Shown piece after piece: positions 41,615 to 51,362 of a DNA stretch of 64,000 bases. The translations under genes and the position numbers were made by a program. Source of the DNA: Acipenser ruthenus (lineage: Eukaryota; Chordata; Actinopteri; Acipenseriformes; Acipenseridae); the NCBI RefSeq assembly GCF_902713425.1, contig NC_081198.1, forward strand, positions 21,373,188-21,437,187. The letters run 5' to 3'. A model generated the notes under the pieces. It saw nothing but the letters and a program-made list of their open reading frames with translations, had not been told where the DNA came from and made no database searches. Numbering within the stretch: the first letter of the stretch is position 1; every line of letters starts with the position of its first letter.

Positions 41615-41684
41615 AGAAAGAAAGACAGCAAGAAAGAAAGAGAGAAAGAAAGAGAAAGAAAGAGAGAAAGAAAAAAAAAAGAAG
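41615..41684. repeat. GAAA/GAGA microsatellite (short class)
   Basis: About 70 bp, beside the K6 5' end. Confidence 0.95.
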
Positions 41685-41766
41685 TAAAACGGCGGGAAAA
41701 CTTGCATCAACACTGGCACTCTCCCTCCAGCAGGGGTAGACAAAATGCTCACAGGAGAGATCCAGA

Positions 41767-41782
41767 TCTGACTTTGACCAAC
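41767..41782 (-). terminator. snRNA 3' box of U2-7
   Basis: Same sequence and spacing as the U2-1 3' box. Confidence 0.75.
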
Positions 41783-41796
41783 GTTAGAGAAAGGTG

Positions 41797-41981
41797 TGCA
41801 CCGTTCCCGGAGGTACTGCAATACCGGGCCGATGCGTGGAGTGGACGGAGCAAGCCCCTGTTCCATCTCCCGATTCCAAAAATCAATTTAATATATGGTT
41901 CCCTGATAGGGGACGTATCAGATATTAAACTGATAAGAACAGATACTACACTTGATCTTAGCCAAAAGGCCGAGAAGCGAT
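41797..41981 (-). ncRNA. RNU2: U2 spliceosomal snRNA (U2-7)
   Basis: Complete gene with one change in stem IIa (plus GGTTCCCTG), which would place an A opposite C in the stem. Confidence 0.96.
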
Positions 41982-42023
41982 GGCGACTTGGCCCTTGCCC
42001 GGGGCCCCCCAGCCCGGACGGCA

Positions 42024-42237
42024 CAGGGGGATTCAAAGGTGGGTGCAAAATTTCAAGCACAAGCAGACCCCAAAAAAACGGGCTGCTGCTTCCAGAGGGG
42101 AAATGTGCAATTTAAGCAGGAGAAAACAAAACAAAGCAAAAACACACACATAACACCAAAAACAAAACATAAACTGGCGGAGTGCGTCTTACAAATAGTC
42201 ATGCCAAGCTGCTATGCTGTGCAAGGTGCCTTGGGTA
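42024..42237 (-). promoter_or_regulatory. U2-7 promoter: PSE and distal element
   Basis: PSE-like block at 42024-42046. The downstream CAAAATTTCAAGC variant is shared with U2-1 and U2-9. Confidence 0.58.
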
Positions 42238-42379
42238 ACTACAACTGTGCCTCGCTGGCTGGCTGGCTTGCTAAGAAGGTCCTGGCATAGGGACATGTTC
42301 CACCACACTTGTCTGGTTAGCTGCATGCTCCCAGGAAACAACCTGCTGCTGTCTACATCATCACCACATGTGAATAAAA

Positions 42380-42474
42380 GAAAGAAAGACAGCAAGAAAG
42401 AAAGAGAGAAAGAAAGAGAGAAAGAGAGAAAGAAAGAGAGAAAGAAAGAAAGAGAGAAAGAAAAAAAAAAGAAG
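42380..42474. repeat. GAAA/GAGA microsatellite (long class)
   Basis: About 95 bp, before the truncated U2 at K7. Confidence 0.95.
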
Positions 42475-42596
42475 TAAAACGGCGGGAAAACTTGCATCAA
42501 CACTGGCACTCTCCCTCCAGCAGGGGTAGACAAAATGCTCACAGGAGAGATCCAGATCTGACTTTGACCAACGTTAGAGAAAGGTGTGCACCGTTC

Positions 42597-42718
42597 CCGG
42601 AGGTACTGCAATACCGGGCTGATGCGTGGAGTGGACGGAGCAAGCCCCTGTTCCATCTCCCGATTCCAAAAATCAATTTAATATATGGTCCCCTGATAGG
42701 GGACGTATCAGATATTAA
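42597..42718 (-). pseudogene. U2 snRNA 3' fragment at the K7 3' junction
   Basis: Same junction as K3 and K9 (AGTAT followed by TAATATCTG). Confidence 0.92.
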
Positions 42719-43353
42719 TACTCTTTTATTGAGATTTTACATTTTTTACATTTACACCCATTCGTTTTTTCATTCATTTTACATTTCTTTTAAAGATGAC
42801 ATTCATGCATACAGACATACATTTTGTTTTAAAAGCATTTAAAATACATTTAAAAACACCAAGACAATTGTGCTTTGTACATGGTTAAAACAGACACAGA
42901 TTAAAATCAACATGAAAAAAACCTGTGCTGTTTTAAAAGTGACTGGAAAAAAAGAACCATCTATAAAAAACCAGTGCTTGTGAGGGCCGGGGAGTGCTCT
43001 CTAAAAAAGTGAACATAAACCTAGATCTAAAACAGGGACAGGGGAAAAGGGACAGTGTATAAACAGTGAGTTAAAATTCTAAAATTTTAAAACACTTAAA
43101 ATGTAACTTTTAATAGTTTACATTAAAAATCTTAAAGATACATAAAACAAAACAAAACAAAATCAAATAAAACATTCAAATTAAATCAAAGGTCCATAAA
43201 ACTGAAACAAAAAGACTACATAAAACCAGGGCACCGTTGAAAAACGGTCATGCCAGCTAAAAAGGGCGGAATGCTGGCATGACAAAATAAATAAAAGGCT
43301 TAGCGGTGCCCCGTAGTCCCGCTCCTAGGAGCTAGCGGTTCCAGTTTTTTCCT
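42719..43353 (-). other. LINE 3' UTR (K7)
   Basis: Structured block conserved. A short indel near 43005 (AAAAAAGTGAACATAAACC) is shared with K8. No gene. Confidence 0.75.
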
Positions 43354-46300
43354 TTATTCCATCTTCACGTCCTGAAGTCCGGCGATCCTCCACTCCGCGC
43401 AGGCCTTGTCCTTCCCGAGGGTCCGGATGTCCAGAATTACAAAGTCCTTGATAAGAGTTTGTGCCCTTCTGGTCGTGGTGATAGTGTCTAGCTCCTGCTT
43501 GTGATAGACACAGACGTTACGGCCTTCCCACAGGATCTGCTTGACAACATTGATGACACGCCAAACGCACTTAGCTGTGCTGGTAGTGATTCCTCCCGCA
43601 GGCCCATAGAGCACAGTCTCAGCGGTCATCTTGGCCGTGTCAGCAAACCTGTTTAGGAAGACAGAGACAGAGAGCCAGACACTGCCAGCCACATCACACT
43701 CCCAGAAGATATGGGCTGGTGTTTCTCTCTTGCGGCACTTTGCATAGGGGCATGTTTCTACTTGGGCTAGTCCCCTCCTGAACATGAACGCTCGAGTGGG
43801 GAGTGCACTGTGGACGGTGTTCCATGCTATATCCTTCTGGACATTACTGAGGCAGCTGTGAGACACATTCTCCCAGATTTTTTGGCTTTGGGTGAGGGAG
43901 AAAGTAGCTACTTTTTCAATTTCCTGGGAACCGGCAAGATATTTAGTTACAGCCTTGTATTCCCAGGAGGCCAATTTTGCTTTATCTAAGCCCAATTTAT
44001 ATATAGTGTCCCTTAAGGTTCTATAATACAATGGGGGGTCCCAGGAGTACGGCACGGTGTTATCAATAGTGCAGAGGCCCAAGGCCCTGAGACAGGTGGC
44101 AAAATAGAAACGATTCATGTAACATACCTTCCTGTCCAGGGCCTGGATGTTCTTGATAGTTTGCGTGAGCCCCTGCACTCGGGTGAGCTGCACAACGTCC
44201 GGGACCCCCTTACCTCCCTTCTTGTCGACTTTACTCAGGGTGGCTCGCTTTACCCTCTCCATCTTGCTGCCCCAGATAAAGCGGTGGATAATGCGGTCCA
44301 CCACTTTTTTGGTGGTCCTGTCTGGGGGAAAGATTTTTCCTACATAAGAGAGGATGGGGAACAGTATAGACTTGGTTATTAATACTCTACCCGTCATTGT
44401 TAAGGATCTTGTGCTCCATCCGCCAATCTTTTTACGGACCTGGTTAATGGCCGCCGTCCAGCTCTGGGCCCCCGAGCTATTGTTCTCGAAAATGAGGCCC
44501 AGAATCTTGATTTTGTCCTTTTTGACAGGGTACATGTCCGACAGTTCCCTATCTACCTGCCAATTTTTAGACACGTAGACTTCGCTCTTGGACTTATTAA
44601 TCACTGCCCCGGTCGCCGTGGAGTACTTCTCAAGGATATTACTAATCCGAGGTACCGACGATGTGTTGGTGCAAATGAGTGACACATCGTCCATATATGC
44701 TGTTGTTTTGACCTGGACCCCGTTGGATCCAGGCAGCTGGAAACCAGTTATATTGGTATCCCTACGAATTGCCTGCAGGAGGGGTTCAATGCACACGACA
44801 TATAGCAGTGGGGATAGTGGGCAACCCTGTCTGACCCCTGACTGGATAGATATTTTACCAGTCAGGTGCCTGTTCACCAAGACTCGGGTACTAATGTTTG
44901 TATATATGGTTTTAACCCACTCCCTAAGTCCAGGAGCGAATTTCATCTGGTCCATCACTTTGTACATATATTCATGGCTTACCCTATCGAACGCCTTCTC
45001 CTGGTCAAGGTTGAACAGGCAGAGGGGATGGTTCCGTTCTCTAGAATAAGCCAGAATGTCCCTTGTTAACATTAAAATATCCGTGATGGACCTCCCTGGG
45101 ACGCCACAAGCCTGGTCGGGGCCAATGACCAAAGGGAGGTGTACTTGTAGCCGGAGCATCAGAGCTTTGGCTAGTATCTTGTAATCCACGCAAAGGAGGC
45201 TGATTGGGCGCCAATTCCGTAGATCTTTAACTTCCCCTTTCTTATGAAGGAGAGTAATTACACTCTCCCGCATAGAAGGGCCCAACCGCTTCTCCCTGTA
45301 GACCGCTCTGTAGACCTCCGCTAAATGGACTTTTAGCGTGTCCCAAAAAAGATGGTAATACTCACCCGGGATGCCATCTGGACCTGGCGTCTTACCGGTG
45401 TTCATGGTCTTAACCGCCTGGGTGAGCTCCTCCAGCGTGAGTTCTGGGTCCTTCTCCTCCTCCTCGTCGTCCCGCACTGAGTCAGGCTCCAACTGGCTCA
45501 GGAACCACTCTATCAGGGTGTCATCTGTAGCTTTGATGTTATACAGGTCCCTATAGAAGTTCTCTACCACTTTTTTCACTCCCTCACTATCCTCTACTAT
45601 CCTCCCCCTGCTGTCGAGCATGGAGGACATCAAGTGCCGCTTCTCCCTCGTTTTCTGGAAGAAGAAGCGAGTACACTTTTCGTCTTCCTCCATTTTTTGC
45701 ACTTTTGCATTGTGCATGACCTTTCGTTGTTCCTCCCTACAAAGCACTGAAAGATCTAGCTTGGTCTGGGCTATCTCGTCGCTTACAGGGAACCCCCGAA
45801 GCTGAAGCAGGCTCAGATGCTGGAGGGCAGCATTCAGGTGTTTATATTTGGCCCTCCTTTCTTTTGCTTTCCTCTTGCCTGCTGCTATGAAATAACCCTT
45901 AGTTCTGATTTTGACCATCTCCCACCACTCTATAGGGGAGTTGAATAGGTCACGCAAAGTGGTCCACTCAACAAGCCTGCTCTTATAGGCTGCAGCTATG
46001 GAGGGGTCATCGAGTAAGGAGGTGTTTAATTTCCAAACCCCTGACCCCATCTGGGAGGTCTGAGGGACCTGCAATGTTACCTGCAGGAGCCTATGGTCAG
46101 AGAAGAAGACGGCCTGGGTGTCTACTGCCGTCTTCGTAAGGGAGCTGGTATGCAGGACGAGATCTATACGGGAGAAGGAGGTCCCAGATGAGCTCACCCA
46201 GGTAAAGGGAGGCACCAGGTCCTTACCTGCATCACACAGGGAGAAATCAGATATTACGGAGGACAAAACTCTACTAGAGCGGTCGTTGCGTGGCCTGCTC

Positions 46301-46797
46301 CGGTCTACGTCCCTCAGAGCACAATTGAAGTCACCTGACACGATGACGGGTACGTTCCCCAGCAGGAGTGGACGCAGCTGTGGAAAAAATTGAACTCTTT
46401 CGTTTTGGTTAGTGGGTGCGTAGACATTGACCAGTCTGAGGGGAGTGTTGTTGTATGTCACATCCACGCTCAGAATTCTACCAGGTTCTACCTCCCTGCT
46501 GCTGCGGGAGGTAATAAAAGGGTTTTTAAACAGGATACCTACTCCGTCGGCTCTGGCTATGTTGGAGCCCGACCAGAAGGAGTCCCCCAGGGTCCAACTC
46601 TCCTTCAGGTCCCTATAATCAGGGCTCGACGAAATACCACACTCCTGCAGAAAGATGAGATCTGCTTTCAAGTTAGCTAGATAGTTTAGTACATCAAATC
46701 TTTTTTGTGTCTCCCTGATGCTCCTGACATTAACAGACACACATATCAGGGCCATCAGGGTAGCTAACAAGAAAAGGAGTCGCTGCGTCCACCCCAT
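43354..46797 (-). CDS. LINE ORF2 protein: APE endonuclease / reverse transcriptase (K7, intact)
   Basis: 1147 aa, uninterrupted. Private changes include Ser for Cys in EKYSTATG and Val for Ala in LSKVDKKG, both outside the catalytic motifs. Endonuclease SDH and RT YMDD present. Confidence 0.95.
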   Translation of the reverse strand: MGWTQRLLFLLATLMALICVSVNVRSIRETQKRFDVLNYLANLKADLIFLQECGISSSPDYRDLKESWTLGDSFWSGSNIARADGVGILFKNPFITSRSSREVEPGRILSVDVTYNNTPLRLVNVYAPTNQNERVQFFPQLRPLLLGNVPVIVSGDFNCALRDVDRSRPRNDRSSRVLSSVISDFSLCDAGKDLVPPFTWVSSSGTSFSRIDLVLHTSSLTKTAVDTQAVFFSDHRLLQVTLQVPQTSQMGSGVWKLNTSLLDDPSIAAAYKSRLVEWTTLRDLFNSPIEWWEMVKIRTKGYFIAAGKRKAKERRAKYKHLNAALQHLSLLQLRGFPVSDEIAQTKLDLSVLCREEQRKVMHNAKVQKMEEDEKCTRFFFQKTREKRHLMSSMLDSRGRIVEDSEGVKKVVENFYRDLYNIKATDDTLIEWFLSQLEPDSVRDDEEEEKDPELTLEELTQAVKTMNTGKTPGPDGIPGEYYHLFWDTLKVHLAEVYRAVYREKRLGPSMRESVITLLHKKGEVKDLRNWRPISLLCVDYKILAKALMLRLQVHLPLVIGPDQACGVPGRSITDILMLTRDILAYSRERNHPLCLFNLDQEKAFDRVSHEYMYKVMDQMKFAPGLREWVKTIYTNISTRVLVNRHLTGKISIQSGVRQGCPLSPLLYVVCIEPLLQAIRRDTNITGFQLPGSNGVQVKTTAYMDDVSLICTNTSSVPRISNILEKYSTATGAVINKSKSEVYVSKNWQVDRELSDMYPVKKDKIKILGLIFENNSSGAQSWTAAINQVRKKIGGWSTRSLTMTGRVLITKSILFPILSYVGKIFPPDRTTKKVVDRIIHRFIWGSKMERVKRATLSKVDKKGGKGVPDVVQLTRVQGLTQTIKNIQALDRKVCYMNRFYFATCLRALGLCTIDNTVPYSWDPPLYYRTLRDTIYKLGLDKAKLASWEYKAVTKYLAGSQEIEKVATFSLTQSQKIWENVSHSCLSNVQKDIAWNTVHSALPTRAFMFRRGLAQVETCPYAKCRKRETPAHIFWECDVAGSVWLSVSVFLNRFADTAKMTAETVLYGPAGGITTSTAKCVWRVINVVKQILWEGRNVCVYHKQELDTITTTRRAQTLIKDFVILDIRTLGKDKACAEWRIAGLQDVKME

Positions 46798-46802
46798 AGC
46801 GA

Positions 46803-48748
46803 CTATGATTGGGAGGTCGGGACACTCTTCCTACTCTTAGCTCTACGCTTGCTTCGAGGGGGCTTGGGCTTATTTGCAACTCCCATCACCCCTGAGAAGG
46901 TACTCACTGCTGCCTCGTCCAAGAAGGCACCATCTTTATATGCACAGTACGTGGAGTTGTTTGGGCTATTCAACTCCCCACAAGGTAAGTCTGGTGGAAC
47001 TTGCTCAGGGCCCCTCGGAACGTGTGGGTCAGCTTTGTCCTGGGGGGGGGTTATGACAGACAGCATTCTTTGGCTGTTACCGTCTGCTGAATTGGAGCTG
47101 TTAGCAGACTTCTGGCTTACCGCGTCCAGGGGTATTCCCATGTCCTCCAGTGCTGTATCTAGGAGGACCTCTAGGGGGCCCCTGGTTTTGCCCATACAAG
47201 GGAGGGGGTCAAGGATGCTTTGAAGGGAGGCCCTTCGCTTGAAGAGGGTCATTGCTACCGAGGTACTGCTGGTCAGGGAAGGTGTTGACCCCGACCTCTC
47301 CCTCAGTGCATTAGTGAACACCTCTTCTGCGAGGTGTGCTAGGGTTTGTGCCAACGACTGGGAAGGCTGGCTGGGGATGCCCTGGCTGGCTGCTACCTGC
47401 CCACTAGACGGCAGTGTAGCCGTCCCACTCGCCTCCGTCTCTGCCTGCGAGGGCAAGACTGGGGACTTTGTGTGGACATTAGCTGGTTTTGGATCTATGG
47501 GGGCCACCTGCAACTTGCTGTCTTTGATCTTGATCTTCTTTCTTTTCCCCCCATCGTCTCTACCCTTTCTTTTCCCCACCCTCTGCTGGTTCTTCATTCC
47601 CTTCCCCTCCTTTTCACTCTCACTTTCACTGTCGCTTTCGCTTTCCTCCCCCACGGACTCAATCCTTATGGCGTCATAACGAGAGCCGAGGGGGAGTGCT
47701 GGCGCTGAGAGGGCCCTACTCAGTGGGGGCCGCTGCTGGGTCCGGGCTCCCTCCCTGCCTCGTGTTCTGTATCAGAGGAGCTACTGGAGGAGCTAGTGGA
47801 GTAGCTATTGTACTCTCTCTCTGGGCTGGGGGAAGGGGTCCTCGTAAAACGGGACATGTCTCGGGGGCGGGGGGGTGAGGGGGGTGCTGGTGATGATGGT
47901 GGTGCTGGAGTCTGGGTTTTGGATACTGTTGGTGGTGATGTGGACTGATCTTTGTTATTTGTTCCCTCTTCCTGCTCAGGCCTAGGCTTGTTCGTATTTG
48001 CCTTGCTGGCTCTGGCCATGTTGGCATAGGAAGAGGGGCAGTCCTTAAACAGGTGCCCCTTCTTTCCACACAAATTGCACTGCCTCTCTTCTCTGCAGTG
48101 GCTGGTCTCGTGGGGGGCGCCGCAGTTCCTGCACTTGACTACAGTACATGCGGCCGCCAGGTGTCCTAATTCCCCACATTTCCTGCAGAGTTTTGGCATC
48201 CCATTATAGAATACCAGCCCTCTGTTGGGCCCTAACACTATGGAGTTTGGAATGTGGCGGACGCCTCCAATGCCCGATGGATCAACATTAAGGCGTACCA
48301 GCCACTTTCTGGCTCCTGTCCAAACCCCATCTTCGTCTGTAATTTTCCTCCCTTCTGATGACACCCTCCCATAGCGGTTAAGCCATGTTGTAATATCATA
48401 GTCGCTAACAGCCTCATTGAAAAATTGGACAGTAACAACTTTCATTTCTCTGTCTGTCAGTGCATCCACACAAAATTCTTTGTATGGAGCGAGATATTTA
48501 TTCTCCCCCCAAAAGGACCACATTTCTTGTAACTTTTGGGGGTTCCTAAAACTGACCTCAAACACTTCCTTAAGCCCTGGCAATTTCACCAAACAATTCA
48601 AGTCAGAAGGGGAAAAACCCATACCCCTCTGAAGAATGGTCCGGCTGAACTCCAGTCTCGTCAGTCCTGGTTCCGTTTCATCTTGCTTGTTTCTTGTGAA
48701 GCGCACCGCATTGTGCCTCCTGGTTTCCTGGGTTGGCCGGAACGCCAT
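46803..48748 (-). pseudogene. LINE ORF1 with one frameshift (K7)
   Basis: This copy has six Gs at the site where most others have five, so the zinc-knuckle segment reads straight on into the Ser-rich SRFTRTPSPSP region. That shows the intended frame of ORF1 (about 648 aa). A 1-nt loss near 47724 (AGTGGGGGCC) then shifts it. The C-terminal part (46803-47654) is open to the stop, 5 nt before the ORF2 ATG. Confidence 0.9.
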
Positions 48749-49447
48749 CCTTCAGCTGGCTCCTCCGATTGGGGTGGGAGAAGCCTCTGGACGTCCGGGT
48801 TGTCTCTCTCTACGGAAAAGAGACAACGTAAGCAGCAAATCTGGGCAGTTGAAGGAACTATTACTTTAGTCCCTGAGGAGATGGTCGCCTCGCAAGAGGG
48901 ACCCCCTCCCCAGGTGAACGGTGTCCTTCCCTGGCGGAGTAGGGGGCGCTGCTTGGCACCGAGACCACGTAGGAAGAATCGTGGCTGTGACGCCTCCTCG
49001 GGGTCCGGGGCCGCCCTCTGCTCCTCCCAGATGGCGCCCTCTGCTGGGCGCCTGCTGCTCTCTCGGTCTGGATCTCGATTACAATCAAGGGCTGGGGATG
49101 AGGTCGTCTAGGTCATCAAAGGGTCCTCAAAGGTCGTCTGGATGGTAGGTCCTCCTTCTCTCTAACTCCAGGAACGTCTGGAAAAGCCGGAACCGCCTGA
49201 AAAAGAAAAAAACGGGAACCGCCTGAAAAAGAAAAAACTGCTCTCAACAGTCAACAAAATCTTGAAAGACCCTCGGCCTGGATTGGGCAAGCCAAAACCA
49301 GACTGAGCATTAGTCTTCCAAAAAGTTGCCGAGCTGAAGAAAGCCAGTCAAAAATAAAAAAAATTCTGTTCCTCCTCACCCGAACAAACCTCTCACAGAC
49401 CCTCGGAGGGAGCGGGCAATGCCACTACCCTCTAAGCCTTAGTCTTA
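48749..49447 (-). other. LINE 5' UTR (K7)
   Basis: Complete, with both hairpins and the 26-bp repeat. No gene. Confidence 0.7.
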
Positions 49448-49483
49448 GAAAGATTTATTCGAACTGAAGAGAAGCCAGAGTAT
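49448..49483 (-). other. U5 snRNA-like 5' tip of K7
   Basis: Identical block at the element 5' end. Confidence 0.65.
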
Positions 49484-49604
49484 ATGGCTGGCTAAGAAGG
49501 ACCTGGCATAGGGACATGTTACACCACACTTGTCTGGTTAGCTGCATGCTCCCAGGAAACAAACTGCTGCTGTCTACATCATCACCACATGTGAATAAAA
49601 AAAA

Positions 49605-49674
49605 GAAAGACAGCAAGAAAGAAAGAGAGAAAGAAAGAGAAAGAAAGAAAGAGAGAAAGAAAAAAAAAAAGAAG
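49605..49674. repeat. GAAA/GAGA microsatellite (short class)
   Basis: About 70 bp with a lengthened A-run at the end. Confidence 0.95.
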
Positions 49675-49756
49675 TAAAACGGCGGGAAAACTTGCATCAG
49701 CACTGGCACTCTCCCTCCAGCAGGGGTAGACAAAATGCTGACAGGAGAGATCCAGA

Positions 49757-49772
49757 TCTGACTTTGACCAAC
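49757..49772 (-). terminator. snRNA 3' box of U2-8
   Basis: Same sequence and spacing as the U2-1 3' box. Confidence 0.75.
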
Positions 49773-49786
49773 GTTAGAGAAAGGTG

Positions 49787-49971
49787 TGCACCGTTCCCAG
49801 AGGTACTGCAATACCGGGCCGATGCGTGGAGTGGACGGAGCAAGCCCCTGTTCCATCTCCCGATTCCAAAAATCAATTTAATATATGGTCCCCTGATAGG
49901 GGACGTATCAGATATTAAACTGATAAGAACAGATACTACACTTGATCTTAGCCAAAAGGCCGAGAAGCGAT
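49787..49971 (-). ncRNA. RNU2: U2 spliceosomal snRNA (U2-8)
   Basis: Complete gene, standard stem IIa. One change in the 3' stem-loop (plus TTCCCAGAGG for TTCCCGGAGG). Confidence 0.96.
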
Positions 49972-50013
49972 GGCGACTTGGCCCTTGCCCGGGGCCCCCC
50001 AGCCCGGACGGCA

Positions 50014-50227
50014 CAGGGGGATTCAAAGGTGGGTGCAAAATTCCAAGCACAAGCAGACCCCCAAAAAACGGGCTGCTGCTTCCAGAGGGGAAATGTGCAA
50101 TTTAAGCAGGAGAAAACAAAACAAAGCAAAAACACACACATAACACCAAAAACAAAACATAAACTGGCGGAGTGCGTCTTACAAATAGTCATGCCAAGCT
50201 GCTATGCTGTGCAAGGTGCCTTGGGTA
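50014..50227 (-). promoter_or_regulatory. U2-8 promoter: PSE and distal element
   Basis: PSE-like block at 50014-50036. Distal motifs at the standard offsets. Confidence 0.58.
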
Positions 50228-50369
50228 ACTACAACTGTGCCTCGCTGGCTGGCTGGCTTGCTAAGAAGGTCCTGGCATAGGGACATGTTCCACCACACTT
50301 GTCTGGTTAGCTGCATGCTCCCAGGAAACAACCTGCTGCTGTCTACATCATCACCACATGTGAATAAAA

Positions 50370-50463
50370 GAAAGAAAGACAGCAAGAAAGAAAGAGAGAA
50401 AGAAAGAGAGAAAGAGAGAAAGAAAGAGAGAAAGAAAGAAAGAGAGAAAGAAAAAAAAAGAAG
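50370..50463. repeat. GAAA/GAGA microsatellite (long class)
   Basis: About 94 bp, before the truncated U2 at K8. Confidence 0.95.
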
Positions 50464-50575
50464 TAAAACGGCGGGAAAACTTGCATCAACACTGGCACTC
50501 TCCCTCCAGCAGGGGTAGACAAAATGCTCACAGGAGAGATCCAGATCTGACTTTGACCAACGTTAGAGAAAGGTG

Positions 50576-50726
50576 TGCACCGTTCCCGGAGGTACTGCAA
50601 TACCGGGCCGATGCGTGGAGTGGACGGAGCAAGCCCCTGTTCCATCTCCCGATTCCAAAAATCAATTTAATATATGGTCCCCTGATAGGGGACGTATCAT
50701 ATATTAAACTGATAAGAACAGATACT
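50576..50726 (-). pseudogene. U2 snRNA 3' fragment at the K8 3' junction
   Basis: 151 bp, the longest fragment: U2 nt 35 to the 3' end without internal deletion. It shows the canonical junction AATAAAAG then AGTATCTG. Confidence 0.94.
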
Positions 50727-51362
50727 CTTTTATTGAGATTTTACATTTTTTACATTTACACCCATTCGTTTTTTCATTCATTTTACATTTCTTTTAAAGA
50801 TGACATTCATGCATACAGACATACATTTTGTTTTAAAAGCATTTAAAATACATTTAAAAACACCAAGACAATTGTGCTTTGTACATGGTTAAAACAGACA
50901 CAGATTAAAATCAACATGAAAAAAACCTGTGCTGTTTTAAAAGTGACTGGAAAAAAAGAACCATCTATAAAAAACCAGTGCTTGTGAGGGCCGGGGAGTG
51001 CTCTCTAAAAAAGTGAACATAAACCTAGATCTAAAACAGGGACAGGGGAAAAGGGACAGTGTATAAACAGTGAGTTAAAATTCTAAAATTTTAAAACACT
51101 TAAAATGTAACTTTTAATAGTTTACATTAAAAATCTTAAAGATACATAAAACAAAACAAAACAAAATCAAATAAAACATTCAACGTAAATCAAATAAAAG
51201 TCCATAAAACTGAAACAAAAAGACTACATAAAACCAGGGCACCGTTGAAAAAACGGTCATGCCAGCTAAAAAGGGCGGAATGCTGGCATGACAAAATAAA
51301 TAAAAGGCTTAGCGGTGCCCCGTAGTCCCGCTCCTAGGAGCTAGCGGTTCCAGTTTTTTCCT
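50727..51362 (-). other. LINE 3' UTR (K8)
   Basis: Structured block conserved. The end reads CTCAATAAAAG immediately before AGTATCTG of U2. No gene. Confidence 0.75.

Larger units (their letters stand above)
42719..49483 (-). mobile_element. Keno-like LINE copy K7 (full length, ORF2 intact)
   Basis: A 6.77-kb copy with ORF2 open and ORF1 broken by a single 1-nt loss. One of the copies nearest to coding-complete. Confidence 0.94.
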
